From assembly GCA_050697555.1 (NCBI GenBank), contig JBOHAD010000044.1, positions 1 through 19,902 of the forward strand: 19,902 nucleotides of DNA. Reading direction: 5' to 3'. Position numbers and translations under genes: made by a program. Shown here in pieces: positions 7,731-14,620 of the stretch. Positions within the stretch are counted from its first letter, which is position 1; each line of letters opens with the position of its first letter. A model generated the notes under the pieces. The model did no database searches. It saw only the letters and a program-made list of their open reading frames with translations, and was not told where the DNA came from. Source of the DNA: DASQWP01 sp050697555. Its GTDB lineage: Bacteria > Actinomycetota > Thermoleophilia > Gaiellales > Gaiellaceae.

Positions 7731-7919
7731 AATGCCCTTACACGGGACGCTGCGGAAGCGCGTTGATGCCGGCAGCGCGAGGCTTTCACTGCGGGCGGAT
7801 CTACGAGGTACGGGGCTCGGCGCCGGTTGCAGACCCGAGGGGGTTCGCCCAAGGCGCGGCGCCAGCGCCTCCGGACGCCGATGGCCGGACAGCCCGTCCT
7901 CCGTCAAGATCCCTGAGCG

Positions 7920-8882
7920 ATGAGCCTCGCCTCGGTCCCCGACTCCGTCGCCGCGCGCGAGAACGTTGCGCCCTTCATCCACCGCACTCCGCTCCTCTCG
8001 TCGCGGCTTCTCAGCGAGGAGACGGGCCTCGAGGTCCGGCTCAAGGCGGAGATGCTCCAGCGAACGGGCTCCTACAAGATCCGCGGGCCGCTGAACAAGC
8101 TCGCGCTCCTTTCCCACCAGGAGCGGAGCCGCGGCGTCGTGTGCTCGTCGGCCGGAAACCATGCTCAGGGAGTCGCGCTGGCCGCCTCGATGCTGAGCGT
8201 CCCCGCCGTCGTCGTCATGGCCGAGAACGCGACTCCCTCCAAGGTGGCCGCCACGCGGGCGTACGGGGCCGAGGTCGTCCTGCACGGAACGATCTGGGAC
8301 GAGGCGGACGAGAAGGCTCGCGAGCTCGTGGAGCGAGAGGGGCTGACGTACGTGCATCCGTTCGACGATCTCGACCTGATCGCGGGTCAGGGAACGCTGG
8401 GCCTCGAGATCCTCGAGGACTGGCCCGAGGTCGAGCTGGTCGTCGTCCCGATCGGCGGCGGCGGGCTCATCTCGGGTGTGGCGACGGCGTTCGAGCGCGC
8501 GAGGCCCGATGTCCGGATCGTGGGAGTGGAGTCGGCCGGCGGGCCGGCGATGAAGACGAGCATCGAGCGCGGGGAGGTCGTCACGCTCGACGACGTCGAG
8601 ACGATCATCGACGGCCTGCGCGTGAAGCGGGTCGGCCAGACCACGTTCGAGCTCGTGCAGAGGTTCGTCGACGAGATCGTGACCGTGCCGGACGCGACGA
8701 TCTTCGAGAACCTCGTCTGGCTGATGTCCCGGACCAAGCTCGTCGTCGAGGGGGCCGCAGCCGCTCCCGTCGCGGCGCTGCGCTCCGGCGCGCTACAGCC
8801 GGCGCCGGGCACGAAGGTCGCGTGCGTCCTGAGCGGCGGCAACCTCGACCTCGCCCAGCTCGAGGGGATCGAATGGAATTAG
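7920..8882 (+). CDS. Threonine dehydratase / serine racemase-family PLP enzyme
   Basis: This 320-aa fold-type II pyridoxal-phosphate enzyme has the size and motifs of catabolic threonine ammonia-lyases (threonine to 2-oxobutanoate and ammonia). The PLP lysine is Lys53 in the motif RTGSYKIRG. SSAGNHAQG (76-84) binds the substrate carboxylate, the glycine loop PIGGGGLISG (177-186) holds the PLP phosphate, and SGGN (305-308) contacts the pyridine nitrogen. There is no C-terminal ACT domain, so isoleucine feedback control of the IlvA type is not expected. The related serine racemase/dehydratase activity cannot be excluded. The ATG at 7920 has no good ribosome site. An upstream gap of 269 bp and a perfect terminator hairpin after the stop make it a single-gene unit. 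Confidence 0.88.
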   Translation: MSLASVPDSVAARENVAPFIHRTPLLSSRLLSEETGLEVRLKAEMLQRTGSYKIRGPLNKLALLSHQERSRGVVCSSAGNHAQGVALAASMLSVPAVVVMAENATPSKVAATRAYGAEVVLHGTIWDEADEKARELVEREGLTYVHPFDDLDLIAGQGTLGLEILEDWPEVELVVVPIGGGGLISGVATAFERARPDVRIVGVESAGGPAMKTSIERGEVVTLDDVETIIDGLRVKRVGQTTFELVQRFVDEIVTVPDATIFENLVWLMSRTKLVVEGAAAAPVAALRSGALQPAPGTKVACVLSGGNLDLAQLEGIEWN

Positions 8883-8930
8883 AGCGGCCTCCGCGCCGGT
8901 GCGGGCGCCGCCGGGCTCTGGCCAAGAAGT

Positions 8931-8957
8931 GAGAGAGCCGCCTCCGGCGGCTCTCTC
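8931..8957. terminator. Perfect 12-bp bidirectional terminator hairpin
   Basis: GAGAGAGCCGCC (8931-8942) and GGCGGCTCTCTC (8946-8957) pair perfectly around the loop TCC. It sits between the convergent stops at 8882 (+) and 8975 (-), so it probably ends both messages. Confidence 0.8.
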
Positions 8958-8974
8958 GACGCTCGGCCGGTCGC

Positions 8975-9472
8975 TCACGCGACCTTGGCGTGCTCCTTGG
9001 AGAGCCGCTTCGCGACGCTCTCCACCTCGCGCAGGGCTTCCTTCTCCTGCTTGAGGTTCTCTTCCAGGAGGCCCACCGCCTCCCGCTCTTCGAGCGCCCG
9101 CGCCATCGGGATCAGCCCTTCGTACCCGGCGATCTCGTAGTGCTCCGTGCGGGCGGCCGCGCCCGTGTCGACGAGGTCGACGAGGTCGGGCGCCGCCTCC
9201 TCGAGGAGCTGGTCGTGCTCCTTCTTCAGCCCCTCGAAGCCGATGCACTTCTCGGCCTGCGGCTCCTCGCCGAGGGCATCGAAGACCTGCTCCACGTTCG
9301 TCACGTGCTGGCGCGTCTCCTCGAGGTGGCTCTCGAGCCCCTTCCTGAGCTCGTCGTCCTGAACCTCGCCGATCAGCTTCGGCAGGACCTCGTCGGAGAG
9401 CTTGCGCTCGACGTACAGGATGTCGCCGAGCTCGTGCAGGAAGAGCTCGCGCGGAGTCTGGATCTCTGCCAT
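8975..9472 (-). CDS. DUF892 (YciE/YciF-type) ferritin-like protein
   Basis: This 165-aa four-helix protein belongs to the DUF892 family, a ferritin-like fold linked to stress responses. Family hallmarks are the N-terminus TPRELFLHELGDILYVERKLSDEVLPKLIGEV, the helix ESHLEETRQHVTNVEQVFDALGEEP, then CIGFEGLKKEHDQLLEE, TEHYEIAGYEGLIPMARAL and LEENLKQEKEALREVE. The repeated Glu and His residues in these helices are the expected di-metal ligands, though metal binding is not shown by sequence alone. The ATG at 9472 is chosen because AAGGGGGA lies 5 bases upstream and the conserved family start follows at once; the open frame continues 23 codons further up. Divergent from a secreted-protein gene. Confidence 0.88.
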   Translation of the reverse strand: MAEIQTPRELFLHELGDILYVERKLSDEVLPKLIGEVQDDELRKGLESHLEETRQHVTNVEQVFDALGEEPQAEKCIGFEGLKKEHDQLLEEAAPDLVDLVDTGAAARTEHYEIAGYEGLIPMARALEEREAVGLLEENLKQEKEALREVESVAKRLSKEHAKVA

Positions 9473-9499
9473 GTCGTCCCCCTTCGGTCGGTTGCCTGA

Positions 9500-9534
9500 G
9501 GCACGTACCCACGGCGGGCTCCTCGTAACGTGCC
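9500..9534. promoter_or_regulatory. Spaced inverted repeat in a divergent promoter region
   Basis: GGCACGT (9500-9506) and ACGTGCC (9528-9534) are perfect seven-base complements 21 bases apart. They lie in the 162-bp region between the DUF892 gene (start 9472, -) and the secreted-protein gene (start 9635, +). The arrangement could be two half-sites of a regulator or a hairpin in the DUF892 leader. Confidence 0.3.
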
Positions 9535-9634
9535 CATGCAACCCACGTCCAACGGGACGCTCCTTCCGTTCAAGACCCGGCTCCGCGCGGGGACTAGCGT
9601 GGCTCTCGTCCGTTCAGCGAAGGAGGGAGATGCC

Positions 9635-10162
9635 ATGCGAAAGAGCAGGATGCTCCTCGCGACCGTGGTCCTCACGGCGACGCTCGCGGTCGGCACGGGG
9701 TCCGCAGGCGCGGACGGTACGAGCGTCGTCGCCTCCGCGAGCGGCGGCAGCGTCTTCGACATCCACGACATGTTCGGCTTCGAGCTGATCGAGGTGCAGC
9801 CGTTCACCTTCACCGCCCAGGTGCGCGCGGACGGGAGCGTGAGCGGGAAGTACCTCTATCGGACGGTCGACGACGGCGTGCCCTTCCTCGCGCGCGGCCC
9901 GCTCACGTGCGCCGTGATCGAGGGCAACCGCGCCTGGCTCGGCGGCGTGATCGAGAAGAGCAGCGACTCCTCGATCGAGGGCCTCGAGATGTGGTTCCAG
10001 GTGGCGGACAACGGCGAGCCGGGCGCGGACGAGAGTCCCGACATGACGACCCTGATCGGCGCGGGCGGGCCCGGAACCGCCCAGGACTACTGCGACCGGG
10101 CACCCGAGCCGATGTTCCCGTTCTTCCTCGAGCACGGGAACATCCAGGTGCGCAGCAGCTAG
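9635..10162 (+). CDS. Secreted protein of unknown function (175 aa)
   Basis: The signal peptide is MRKSRMLLATVVLTATLAVGTGSAGA, with cleavage probable near AGA-DG. The mature part is a compact beta-rich domain (SASGGSVFDIHDMFGFELIEVQPFTFTAQVRADGSVSGKYLYR) with two cysteines (GPLTCAVIEG and AQDYCDRAP). The context IEGNRAWLGGVIEKSS resembles small secreted actinobacterial proteins annotated only as hypothetical. The ATG at 9635 follows AAGGAGGGAG (9620-9629), a strong and well-spaced ribosome site, and the signal peptide starts exactly there. Its stop codon overlaps the stop of the convergent AraC gene. It is the same type of protein as the one at 3311 but not obviously homologous. Confidence 0.8.
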   Translation: MRKSRMLLATVVLTATLAVGTGSAGADGTSVVASASGGSVFDIHDMFGFELIEVQPFTFTAQVRADGSVSGKYLYRTVDDGVPFLARGPLTCAVIEGNRAWLGGVIEKSSDSSIEGLEMWFQVADNGEPGADESPDMTTLIGAGGPGTAQDYCDRAPEPMFPFFLEHGNIQVRSS

Positions 10163-11031
10163 CCGACGGCGGAGTCGGCGGGCGGCTGCGCCCGGGCCGC
10201 TCGCCGCTCCGGCCGTGCACCCTCGCGGTAGCGGCCGGGCGTTCGCCCGGTGTGGTGCTTGAAGGCTCGTGTGAAATGGCTCTGGTCGGCGAAGCCGGCG
10301 CCGGCGGCCAGCGCGGCGATCGGCTCGTCGCTGAAGGCGAGCTGCGACGCCGCCCAGTCGAGCCTGACGCGGCGGACGTACGCCCCGATCGTCATCCCTC
10401 GATGCTCTCTGAACACGCGTGCGAGATGGGCCGGATGGACGCCGACGAGGGCCGCCAGCTCGCCGAGTGCGGGCTGCTCTCCGGGGCCCGTCCCGAGCAG
10501 CTCGTCCACGCTCGCGAGCCAGGCCGGTGGACGCCGCTCCCGCCGGCGCTCGCCCGAGACTCGACTGAGTGCCGCGACCAGCTCGAGTGCGAGGCCCTCC
10601 GCCGCGAACTGCCAGGCGGCATCTCCCGCCTTGAGCTCCGCCGAGAGCTTCCAGGCGAGGGCAGCCGTCTCGCCGTCGGCGAAGAGCCGGAGGTTCCGTA
10701 GCGTTCCGGGGGAGGGCTCGAGCAGATACTCCTCGGCGAAGCGCGGCCGAACGATGACGACACGCGCGCCGGCACGGCTGAACCGGGTCGCGTGACGCGC
10801 CCCGGGCGGCATCGTCACCACGCTCGCAGGCCGGAGGTCGTGGGTGCTCGTCCGGAACGTCTTCGCCAGGCCGCCCTCGAGGACGACGACGACGTAACCC
10901 TGTGGCGGCTCGAAGGCGGCGTGCCTGTGCGACGGAGGGAAGACGACGTCTTCGATCACGAAGGAGCCCGCCTCGCCGCTCGTGACCACGACCCCGCCCT
11001 CCTCGACGACGGTGGCGCACACGGTGCTCAT
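10159..11031 (-). CDS. AraC-family transcriptional regulator
   Basis: This 290-aa regulator has an N-terminal cupin-like effector domain (about 1-130: GSFVIEDVVFPPSHRHAAFEPP, YVVVVLEGG, MPPGARHATRF). The C-terminal AraC/XylS DNA-binding domain spans about 180-275. It holds two helix-turn-helix units, LGELAALVGVHPAHLARVFREH and EPIAALAAGAGFADQSHFTRAFKHHTGRTPGRYRE, the second being the conserved signature. The His-rich cupin part (SHRHAAF) may bind a metal or small ligand. The ATG at 11031 has GAAGAGGG just upstream. It is divergent from a methyltransferase gene with 45 bp between starts, so it may control that gene and itself. The last four bases overlap the stop of the convergent secreted-protein gene. 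Ligand unknown. Confidence 0.88.
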   Translation of the reverse strand: MSTVCATVVEEGGVVVTSGEAGSFVIEDVVFPPSHRHAAFEPPQGYVVVVLEGGLAKTFRTSTHDLRPASVVTMPPGARHATRFSRAGARVVIVRPRFAEEYLLEPSPGTLRNLRLFADGETAALAWKLSAELKAGDAAWQFAAEGLALELVAALSRVSGERRRERRPPAWLASVDELLGTGPGEQPALGELAALVGVHPAHLARVFREHRGMTIGAYVRRVRLDWAASQLAFSDEPIAALAAGAGFADQSHFTRAFKHHTGRTPGRYREGARPERRAARAQPPADSAVG

Positions 11032-11040
11032 GCCCTCTTC

Positions 11041-11068
11041 GACCCGCGGTGGGTCACGAAGTTAGGCT
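11041..11068. promoter_or_regulatory. Divergent promoter region with overlapping -10 boxes and an operator-like repeat
   Basis: The 45 bp between the AraC gene and the methyltransferase gene hold the inverted repeat GACCC-N5-GGGTC (11041-11055), a rightward TAGGCT (11063-11068) and a leftward TAACTT (reverse of 11059-11064). Both boxes fit TAnnnT and overlap by two bases. The rightward box ends 8 bp before the GTG at 11077, suggesting a leaderless message. The repeat would cover the rightward -35 position, so binding there could control both genes. Confidence 0.4.
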
Positions 11069-11076
11069 GCGCGGCC

Positions 11077-11856
11077 GTGGCCGAGACTCCGCCTACCGTG
11101 CACGAGTCGGCCGCGCGCGGTTTTGCGCGCGCCGCCGCCGACTACGAACGCGGCCGGCCTACCTATCCTCCGGAGGCGATCGCGTTCCTGGCGCGGGTTC
11201 TCGGGCTCGCCGCCGCCCGGACAGTTCTCGACCTCGCGGCGGGGACCGGCAAGCTGACCCGCGCCCTGGCTCCGCACGCGGGCAAGTTGCTGGCCGTCGA
11301 GCCGGTCGCGGCGATGCGCGCGAAGCTCGAGGAGTCGCTTCCGGAGGCCGAGGCGCTGGCCGGCAGCGCCGAGCAGATCCCGCTGCCGGACGGCTCGGTG
11401 GACGCGGTGACGGTTGGCCAGGCCTTCCACTGGTTCGACGGCGACGCCTCGCTCGCCGAGATCCACCGCGTTCTTCGCCCAAGTGGTCGCCTGGGGCTCA
11501 TCTGGAACGCGAGGGACGAGGCGGTGCCCTGGGTCGCCCGCCTGACGGCGATCATGGAGGCGCATCGCAGGGGCACGCCGGGCTACCGGGCCGGCGGCTG
11601 GCGCCCGGCGTTCGAGCGCACGACGCTCTTCACGCCGCTCGAGCGCGCGGAGTTCCGTCTCGAGCACGAGCTCACGCCGGACGGCGTCGTCGCACGGGTT
11701 GCGTCCGTCAGCTTCATCGCGGCCCTGTCGGACGCGGCCCACGAGGACGTGCTCGGGCAGGTGCGCAAGCTCCTGGCGGAGGATCCGGAGACGCGCGGCC
11801 GGGCGACGGTCGTGCTCCCCTACCGCACCGACGTGTACTGGTGCGGGCGCCGCTAG
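11077..11856 (+). CDS. SAM-dependent methyltransferase, class I (UbiE/type 11-like)
   Basis: This 259-aa protein has a Rossmann-type methyltransferase core. Motif I, TVLDLAAGTGKLTRAL (about 49-64), binds S-adenosylmethionine, and the acidic residue Glu75 (LLAVEPVAAM) ends strand 2. AEQIPLPDGSVDAVTVGQAFHWF (98-120) is motif II/III, and IHRVLRPSGRLGLIWN (129-144) follows. The N-terminus (ARGFARAAADYERGRPTYP) and the ending (VVLPYRTDVYWCGRR) match a common actinobacterial family whose substrates are unknown. The GTG at 11077 is chosen for its position behind the TAGGCT box; a GTG at 11098 is an alternative. No ribosome site is visible, consistent with a leaderless message. The stop codon lies inside the left arm of a long hairpin element. 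Confidence 0.87.
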   Translation: MAETPPTVHESAARGFARAAADYERGRPTYPPEAIAFLARVLGLAAARTVLDLAAGTGKLTRALAPHAGKLLAVEPVAAMRAKLEESLPEAEALAGSAEQIPLPDGSVDAVTVGQAFHWFDGDASLAEIHRVLRPSGRLGLIWNARDEAVPWVARLTAIMEAHRRGTPGYRAGGWRPAFERTTLFTPLERAEFRLEHELTPDGVVARVASVSFIAALSDAAHEDVLGQVRKLLAEDPETRGRATVVLPYRTDVYWCGRR

Positions 11857-12035
11857 ATGGTTGATCGGAAAGTGTGGTGCCGGCGGGGGCGTCCGTGACC
11901 AAGCCTGACGCCGCGATCATCCGCAGCCCGTACCAGAAAGGTACGGGCGAGGAACGAGCGTGGTGTCAGGCGACGTGTCACGGGCGTCATCCGGTGGTGC
12001 CACGGTTTCCGGTCAATTTTCGATCAATCATCTGG
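11853..12035 (+). repeat. 183-bp long imperfect hairpin element (structured RNA or palindromic mobile element)
   Basis: Five successive pairs of complementary segments nest inside one another. (1) 11853-11874 with 12014-12035: 22 positions, 18 Watson-Crick, 3 G-U, 1 mismatch. (2) CCGG 11880-11883 with 11991-11994. (3) CGTCCGTGAC 11890-11899 with 11977-11986: 10 pairs, 1 G-U. (4) GCCTGACGCC 11903-11912 with 11962-11971: 10 pairs, 1 G-U. (5) GCCCGTACC 11926-11934 with GGTACGGGC 11940-11948: 9 perfect pairs and the terminal loop AGAAA. All five wobble pairs are G-U when the + strand is read as RNA. The left end covers the methyltransferase stop codon. The right end lies inside the 3' end of the convergent 93-aa gene. 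The tip alone could act as a terminator. No open frame inside looks like a transposase. Confidence 0.7.
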
Positions 12036-12268
12036 GCGGAATCGCGGCGGCGCACTACTGCGAGGCCCCATGCCCTGCCGCTCGCGAAGAGCTCGTCCGG
12101 ATCGATCTCGCCGAGCCAGCCGAGGAAGTGGCGCTGCGGGTTCTCGTCGGTCGATCCGTACACCGCCGGACGCTCCGGCGGCTCGGCGAGCGCCGGAACG
12201 TCGTCGCCGCGCTCGAGCGCCTCGAAGCGCTCCTCGGCGGCGGGTCCTTCCGCATAGCCCTTGCCCAC
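11987..12268 (-). CDS. Small protein of unknown function at the end of the heme cluster (93 aa)
   Basis: This 93-aa soluble acidic protein is not one I recognise. It starts with GTG at 12268, 10 bp after the stop of the upstream 89-aa gene, with TAGGA 8 bases before the start. It contains Pro/Glu-rich stretches (ALAEPPERPAVYGSTDENPQ) and an aromatic core (RHFLGWLGEIDPDELFASGRAWGLAVV). The last residues (MIDRKLTGNRGTTG) are encoded inside the right arm of the hairpin element at 11853-12035, so the C-terminus may have been replaced or extended by that element. Position and spacing make it the fourth gene of hemE-hemH-89aa-93aa. A role in heme metabolism is only guilt by association. Confidence 0.55.
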   Translation of the reverse strand: MGKGYAEGPAAEERFEALERGDDVPALAEPPERPAVYGSTDENPQRHFLGWLGEIDPDELFASGRAWGLAVVRRRDSAQMIDRKLTGNRGTTG

Positions 12269-12278
12269 GCCGTGAATC

Positions 12279-12548
12279 CTACGGCCGGTGCGCGCGCTCG
12301 GCCCACTCGCCGAGCGGATACCAGTAGGTATCCTGGAGCGCGGCTACCACGCGTGCGTCGGTGTGCGCCGGGTTGAAGACGTTGTGCTCGAGGTCGGCGC
12401 AGATGGCCACGGCCTCGAGCGGCACGTCGGGCAGGTGGATGAGCACCTCGGCCGGCAGGCGCGCCTCGGCGAGCGTGAAATGCTTGAAGTGCAGATCGGG
12501 CGCGACCTCGAGCAGCGTTGGCCAGTCCGGGCAGCTGCGCGTGCTCAT
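12279..12548 (-). CDS. Small protein of unknown function coupled to hemH (89 aa)
   Basis: This is an 89-aa protein of unrecognised family. Its ATG (12548) overlaps the hemH stop as ATGA, a translational-coupling arrangement that strongly supports both the start and the reality of the gene. The sequence is rich in aromatic and histidine residues: MSTRSCPDWPTLLEVAPDLH, then FKHFTLAEARLPAEVLIHLP, CADLEHNVFNPAHTDARVVAALQ and DTYWYPLGEWAERAHRP. Seven histidines and two cysteines could bind a metal or heme, but no known heme motif is present. It is far too short to be the coproheme decarboxylase ChdC/HemQ, which usually partners this type of ferrochelatase. Confidence 0.72.
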   Translation of the reverse strand: MSTRSCPDWPTLLEVAPDLHFKHFTLAEARLPAEVLIHLPDVPLEAVAICADLEHNVFNPAHTDARVVAALQDTYWYPLGEWAERAHRP

Positions 12549-13429
12549 TCGGCCCCGATTCGGGCCGCCGCCGCCGCTGCCTTCTCGACGAGCTCGGCGA
12601 GGGCACGGATGAACGCGGGGTCGTCGTTCAGCGACCCGATCCGGTCGAGCTCCAGGCCGAGCTCGGCCGCCTTCTCGCGAGCTTGCACGTCGATGTCCCA
12701 GAGGATCTCGAGGTGATCGGAGACGAATCCCACCGGGGCGACGAGCACCTTCTCGACGCCGCGCGCGTGGAGGGACTCGAGCTCGTCGAGGATGTCGGGC
12801 CCGAGCCATGGCTCACCCGTCGGGCTCTCGCTCTGGAAGGCGAACGACCAGCTGTCCACTCCCGCCCTATCGGCGACGAGTCGCGATGTCTCCAGTAGCT
12901 GCTCGCGGTAGGGGTCGCCCCCTGCGAGGATCCGCTCCGGGAGGCTGTGCGCGGTGAAGACGACGTGCGCGTCGCTTCCGCGCACGCGCTCCGCGACGAC
13001 GTCGAGGAAGGGCTCGTGGTCGTGCCAGCTCTCGACGAACGTCAGCTCGACGCCCTCGGGGAGCGCCTCCTCCAGACGCTCGCGGTAGCCGCCGATGGAC
13101 AAGCGCGAGTAGTGCGGAGCGAGAACGAGCCCGACGACGCGCCGGGCGCCGCCGGCCACTGCGCGTTGCGCCGCCTCGGCGATGCGAGGTCGCCAGTGCT
13201 TCATGCCGACGTGGACGGGCATGCCGAGCTCGCGCTCGAGGGCGCCGCGCTGGGCCTCCGTGATCTCGTTGAGGGGCGAGCGGCCGCCGATGCGACGGTA
13301 GCGCTCGGTCAGCTCCACGACGGCCTCGGGGCGGACGAGGCGTCCGCCGCGGATGTCGGCGAAGTAGGCGGGGATGTCCTCGGGGCGCTCGGGGCTCCCG
13401 TAAGCCATCAGGACGACCGCCGTCTTCAC
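12545..13429 (-). CDS. hemH: Coproporphyrin III ferrochelatase
   Basis: This 294-aa enzyme inserts Fe2+ into the porphyrin ring. In actinobacteria the substrate is expected to be coproporphyrin III (CpfC). Motifs seen are VVLMAYGSPERPEDIPAYFADI at the start, YRRIGGRSPLNEIT (45-57), and LAPHYSRLSIGGYRERL (103-119). FTAHSLPERI follows with the metal-site histidine His161, and VGFVSDHLEILWDID with Glu241. No cysteine is present, so the [2Fe-2S] cluster found in some actinobacterial ferrochelatases is absent. GTG at 13429 is chosen because the conserved start VKTAVVLMAYGSP follows directly; the frame stays open to a GTG at 13462. A 127-bp gap separates it from hemE, and TATCGT at 13494-13489 (reverse strand) might be an internal -10 box. 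The stop overlaps the next gene by ATGA. Confidence 0.93.
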   Translation of the reverse strand: MKTAVVLMAYGSPERPEDIPAYFADIRGGRLVRPEAVVELTERYRRIGGRSPLNEITEAQRGALERELGMPVHVGMKHWRPRIAEAAQRAVAGGARRVVGLVLAPHYSRLSIGGYRERLEEALPEGVELTFVESWHDHEPFLDVVAERVRGSDAHVVFTAHSLPERILAGGDPYREQLLETSRLVADRAGVDSWSFAFQSESPTGEPWLGPDILDELESLHARGVEKVLVAPVGFVSDHLEILWDIDVQAREKAAELGLELDRIGSLNDDPAFIRALAELVEKAAAAAARIGAE

Positions 13430-13556
13430 TCTCGGCCCCGTCTCGCGCGCCTCTCGGCACACTCCGCGCGGCCCACGCGCGAAATTCCACGATAGGCTGA
13501 AGCTGGAGGGAGGCCCGCGGTGGCCTCGGGGCGCCAGGGCCTGGGGAGGCCGCCCG

Positions 13557-14591
13557 TCACGCCCACACCTCGACGGCCGTGCGCTCGTGCACGAGCTCGG
13601 CGAGCCGCCGCAGGTCGGCCGGGTCGGTTGCGGGCAGGACGCCGTGCCCGAGGTTGAACACGTGCCCGCGTCGGCCGGCGACCGCGGTCAGGATTCTCGT
13701 CGTCGCCGCGTCCACCCGCTCCCACGGCCCCAGGAGCAGCGCCGGGTCCAGGTTTCCCTGCACGCCGCGCTCCTCGCCCACGAGCGCCCACCCGCGCTCG
13801 ATCGGGATCCGCCAGTCGAGACCGATCACGTCCCCGCCGACCTCCGCGAGGTCCTCGAGCAGGTGCGCCGTCCCGGTCCCGAAGTGGATCGTGGGCACGT
13901 CCAGCGACGCGAGGATGCGCGCCGAGTAGGGCGCCACGAACTCGCGGTAGTCGTCCACCGACAGGGCTCCCACCCACGAGTCGAAGAGCTGGATCACGTC
14001 CGCGCCTGCGCGCACCTTGCCGCGCAGGTACGCCGCGAACGTGTCCGCAAGCTTCTCCATGAGCGCGTGCCACACGTGGGGCGCTCCGTACATGCAGCCC
14101 TTTGTCCTCAGGAAGTCGCGCGTCGGCTTGCCCTCGATCAGGTAGCCGGCCACGGTGAAGGGGCCGCCCGCGAAGCCGACGACGGCCTTTTCCGCGTCCA
14201 GCTCCTCGCGCACGAGCCGGACGGCCTCGAGGATGAACGGGACAGAGTCGTCCGGGTCGGGCACGGCCAGGCGCTCGACGTCCGCCATCGTCGCAAGCGG
14301 CCGCTCGATGACGGGGCCGACGTTCTCCACGAGCTCCACGTCGATCCCCATGCCCAGGACGGGGAGCATGATGTCCGCGAACATCACGGCCGCGTCGACG
14401 CCGTGCGCGCGCACGGGCTGGAGCGTCACCTCGGCGCAGAGCTCGGGTTGCCGGCAGACCTCGAACAGCGTGTGCCGCTCGCGGATCTCGCGGTACTCGG
14501 GCAGCGACCGGCCCGCCTGGCGCATGAACCAGACCGGCGTGCGCTCGACCGCCTCGCGCCGGCACGCACGCGTGAGAAGAGGCTCGGCCAC
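13557..14591 (-). CDS. hemE: Uroporphyrinogen III decarboxylase
   Basis: This 344-aa cytoplasmic enzyme removes four carboxyl groups from uroporphyrinogen III to give coproporphyrinogen III, the step before the oxidase and ferrochelatase. Signature elements are PVWFMRQAGRSLPEYREIR (19-37, with the substrate-binding arginines), VMFADIMLPVLGMGI (69-83, with the catalytic Asp73), and GFAGGPFTVAGYLIEGK. Later come FDSWVGALSVDDYREFVAPY, VQGNLDPALLL and FNLGHGVLPATDP near the C-terminus. The length is normal for the family. The GTG at 14591 follows AAGGTAGAGG and begins 29 bp after the stop of the LytR_C gene. hemH follows after 127 bp. No oxidase gene (cgoX/hemY) lies between hemE and hemH, so that step must be encoded elsewhere. 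Confidence 0.95.
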   Translation of the reverse strand: MAEPLLTRACRREAVERTPVWFMRQAGRSLPEYREIRERHTLFEVCRQPELCAEVTLQPVRAHGVDAAVMFADIMLPVLGMGIDVELVENVGPVIERPLATMADVERLAVPDPDDSVPFILEAVRLVREELDAEKAVVGFAGGPFTVAGYLIEGKPTRDFLRTKGCMYGAPHVWHALMEKLADTFAAYLRGKVRAGADVIQLFDSWVGALSVDDYREFVAPYSARILASLDVPTIHFGTGTAHLLEDLAEVGGDVIGLDWRIPIERGWALVGEERGVQGNLDPALLLGPWERVDAATTRILTAVAGRRGHVFNLGHGVLPATDPADLRRLAELVHERTAVEVWA

Positions 14592-14620
14592 GGCCTCTAC
14601 CTTAGCCAGCCTCGAGAGGG

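Noticed and set aside
7309..7923. 204-codon + strand frame across 7309-7923
   Set aside because: It is opposite the two-helix membrane-protein gene, and its own product is Arg/Ser/Pro-rich with no domain. The hydrophobic helices on the - strand are the better coding signal.
11853..12035. Integron attC site
   Set aside because: The overall imperfect palindrome is reminiscent, but the required RYYYAAC and GTTRRRY ends are not at the boundaries and no integrase or cassette array is present.
13500..13556. Possible terminator hairpin between hemE and hemH
   Set aside because: GGCCTC/GAGGCC-like matches exist, but they do not form a clean stem in one consistent register.
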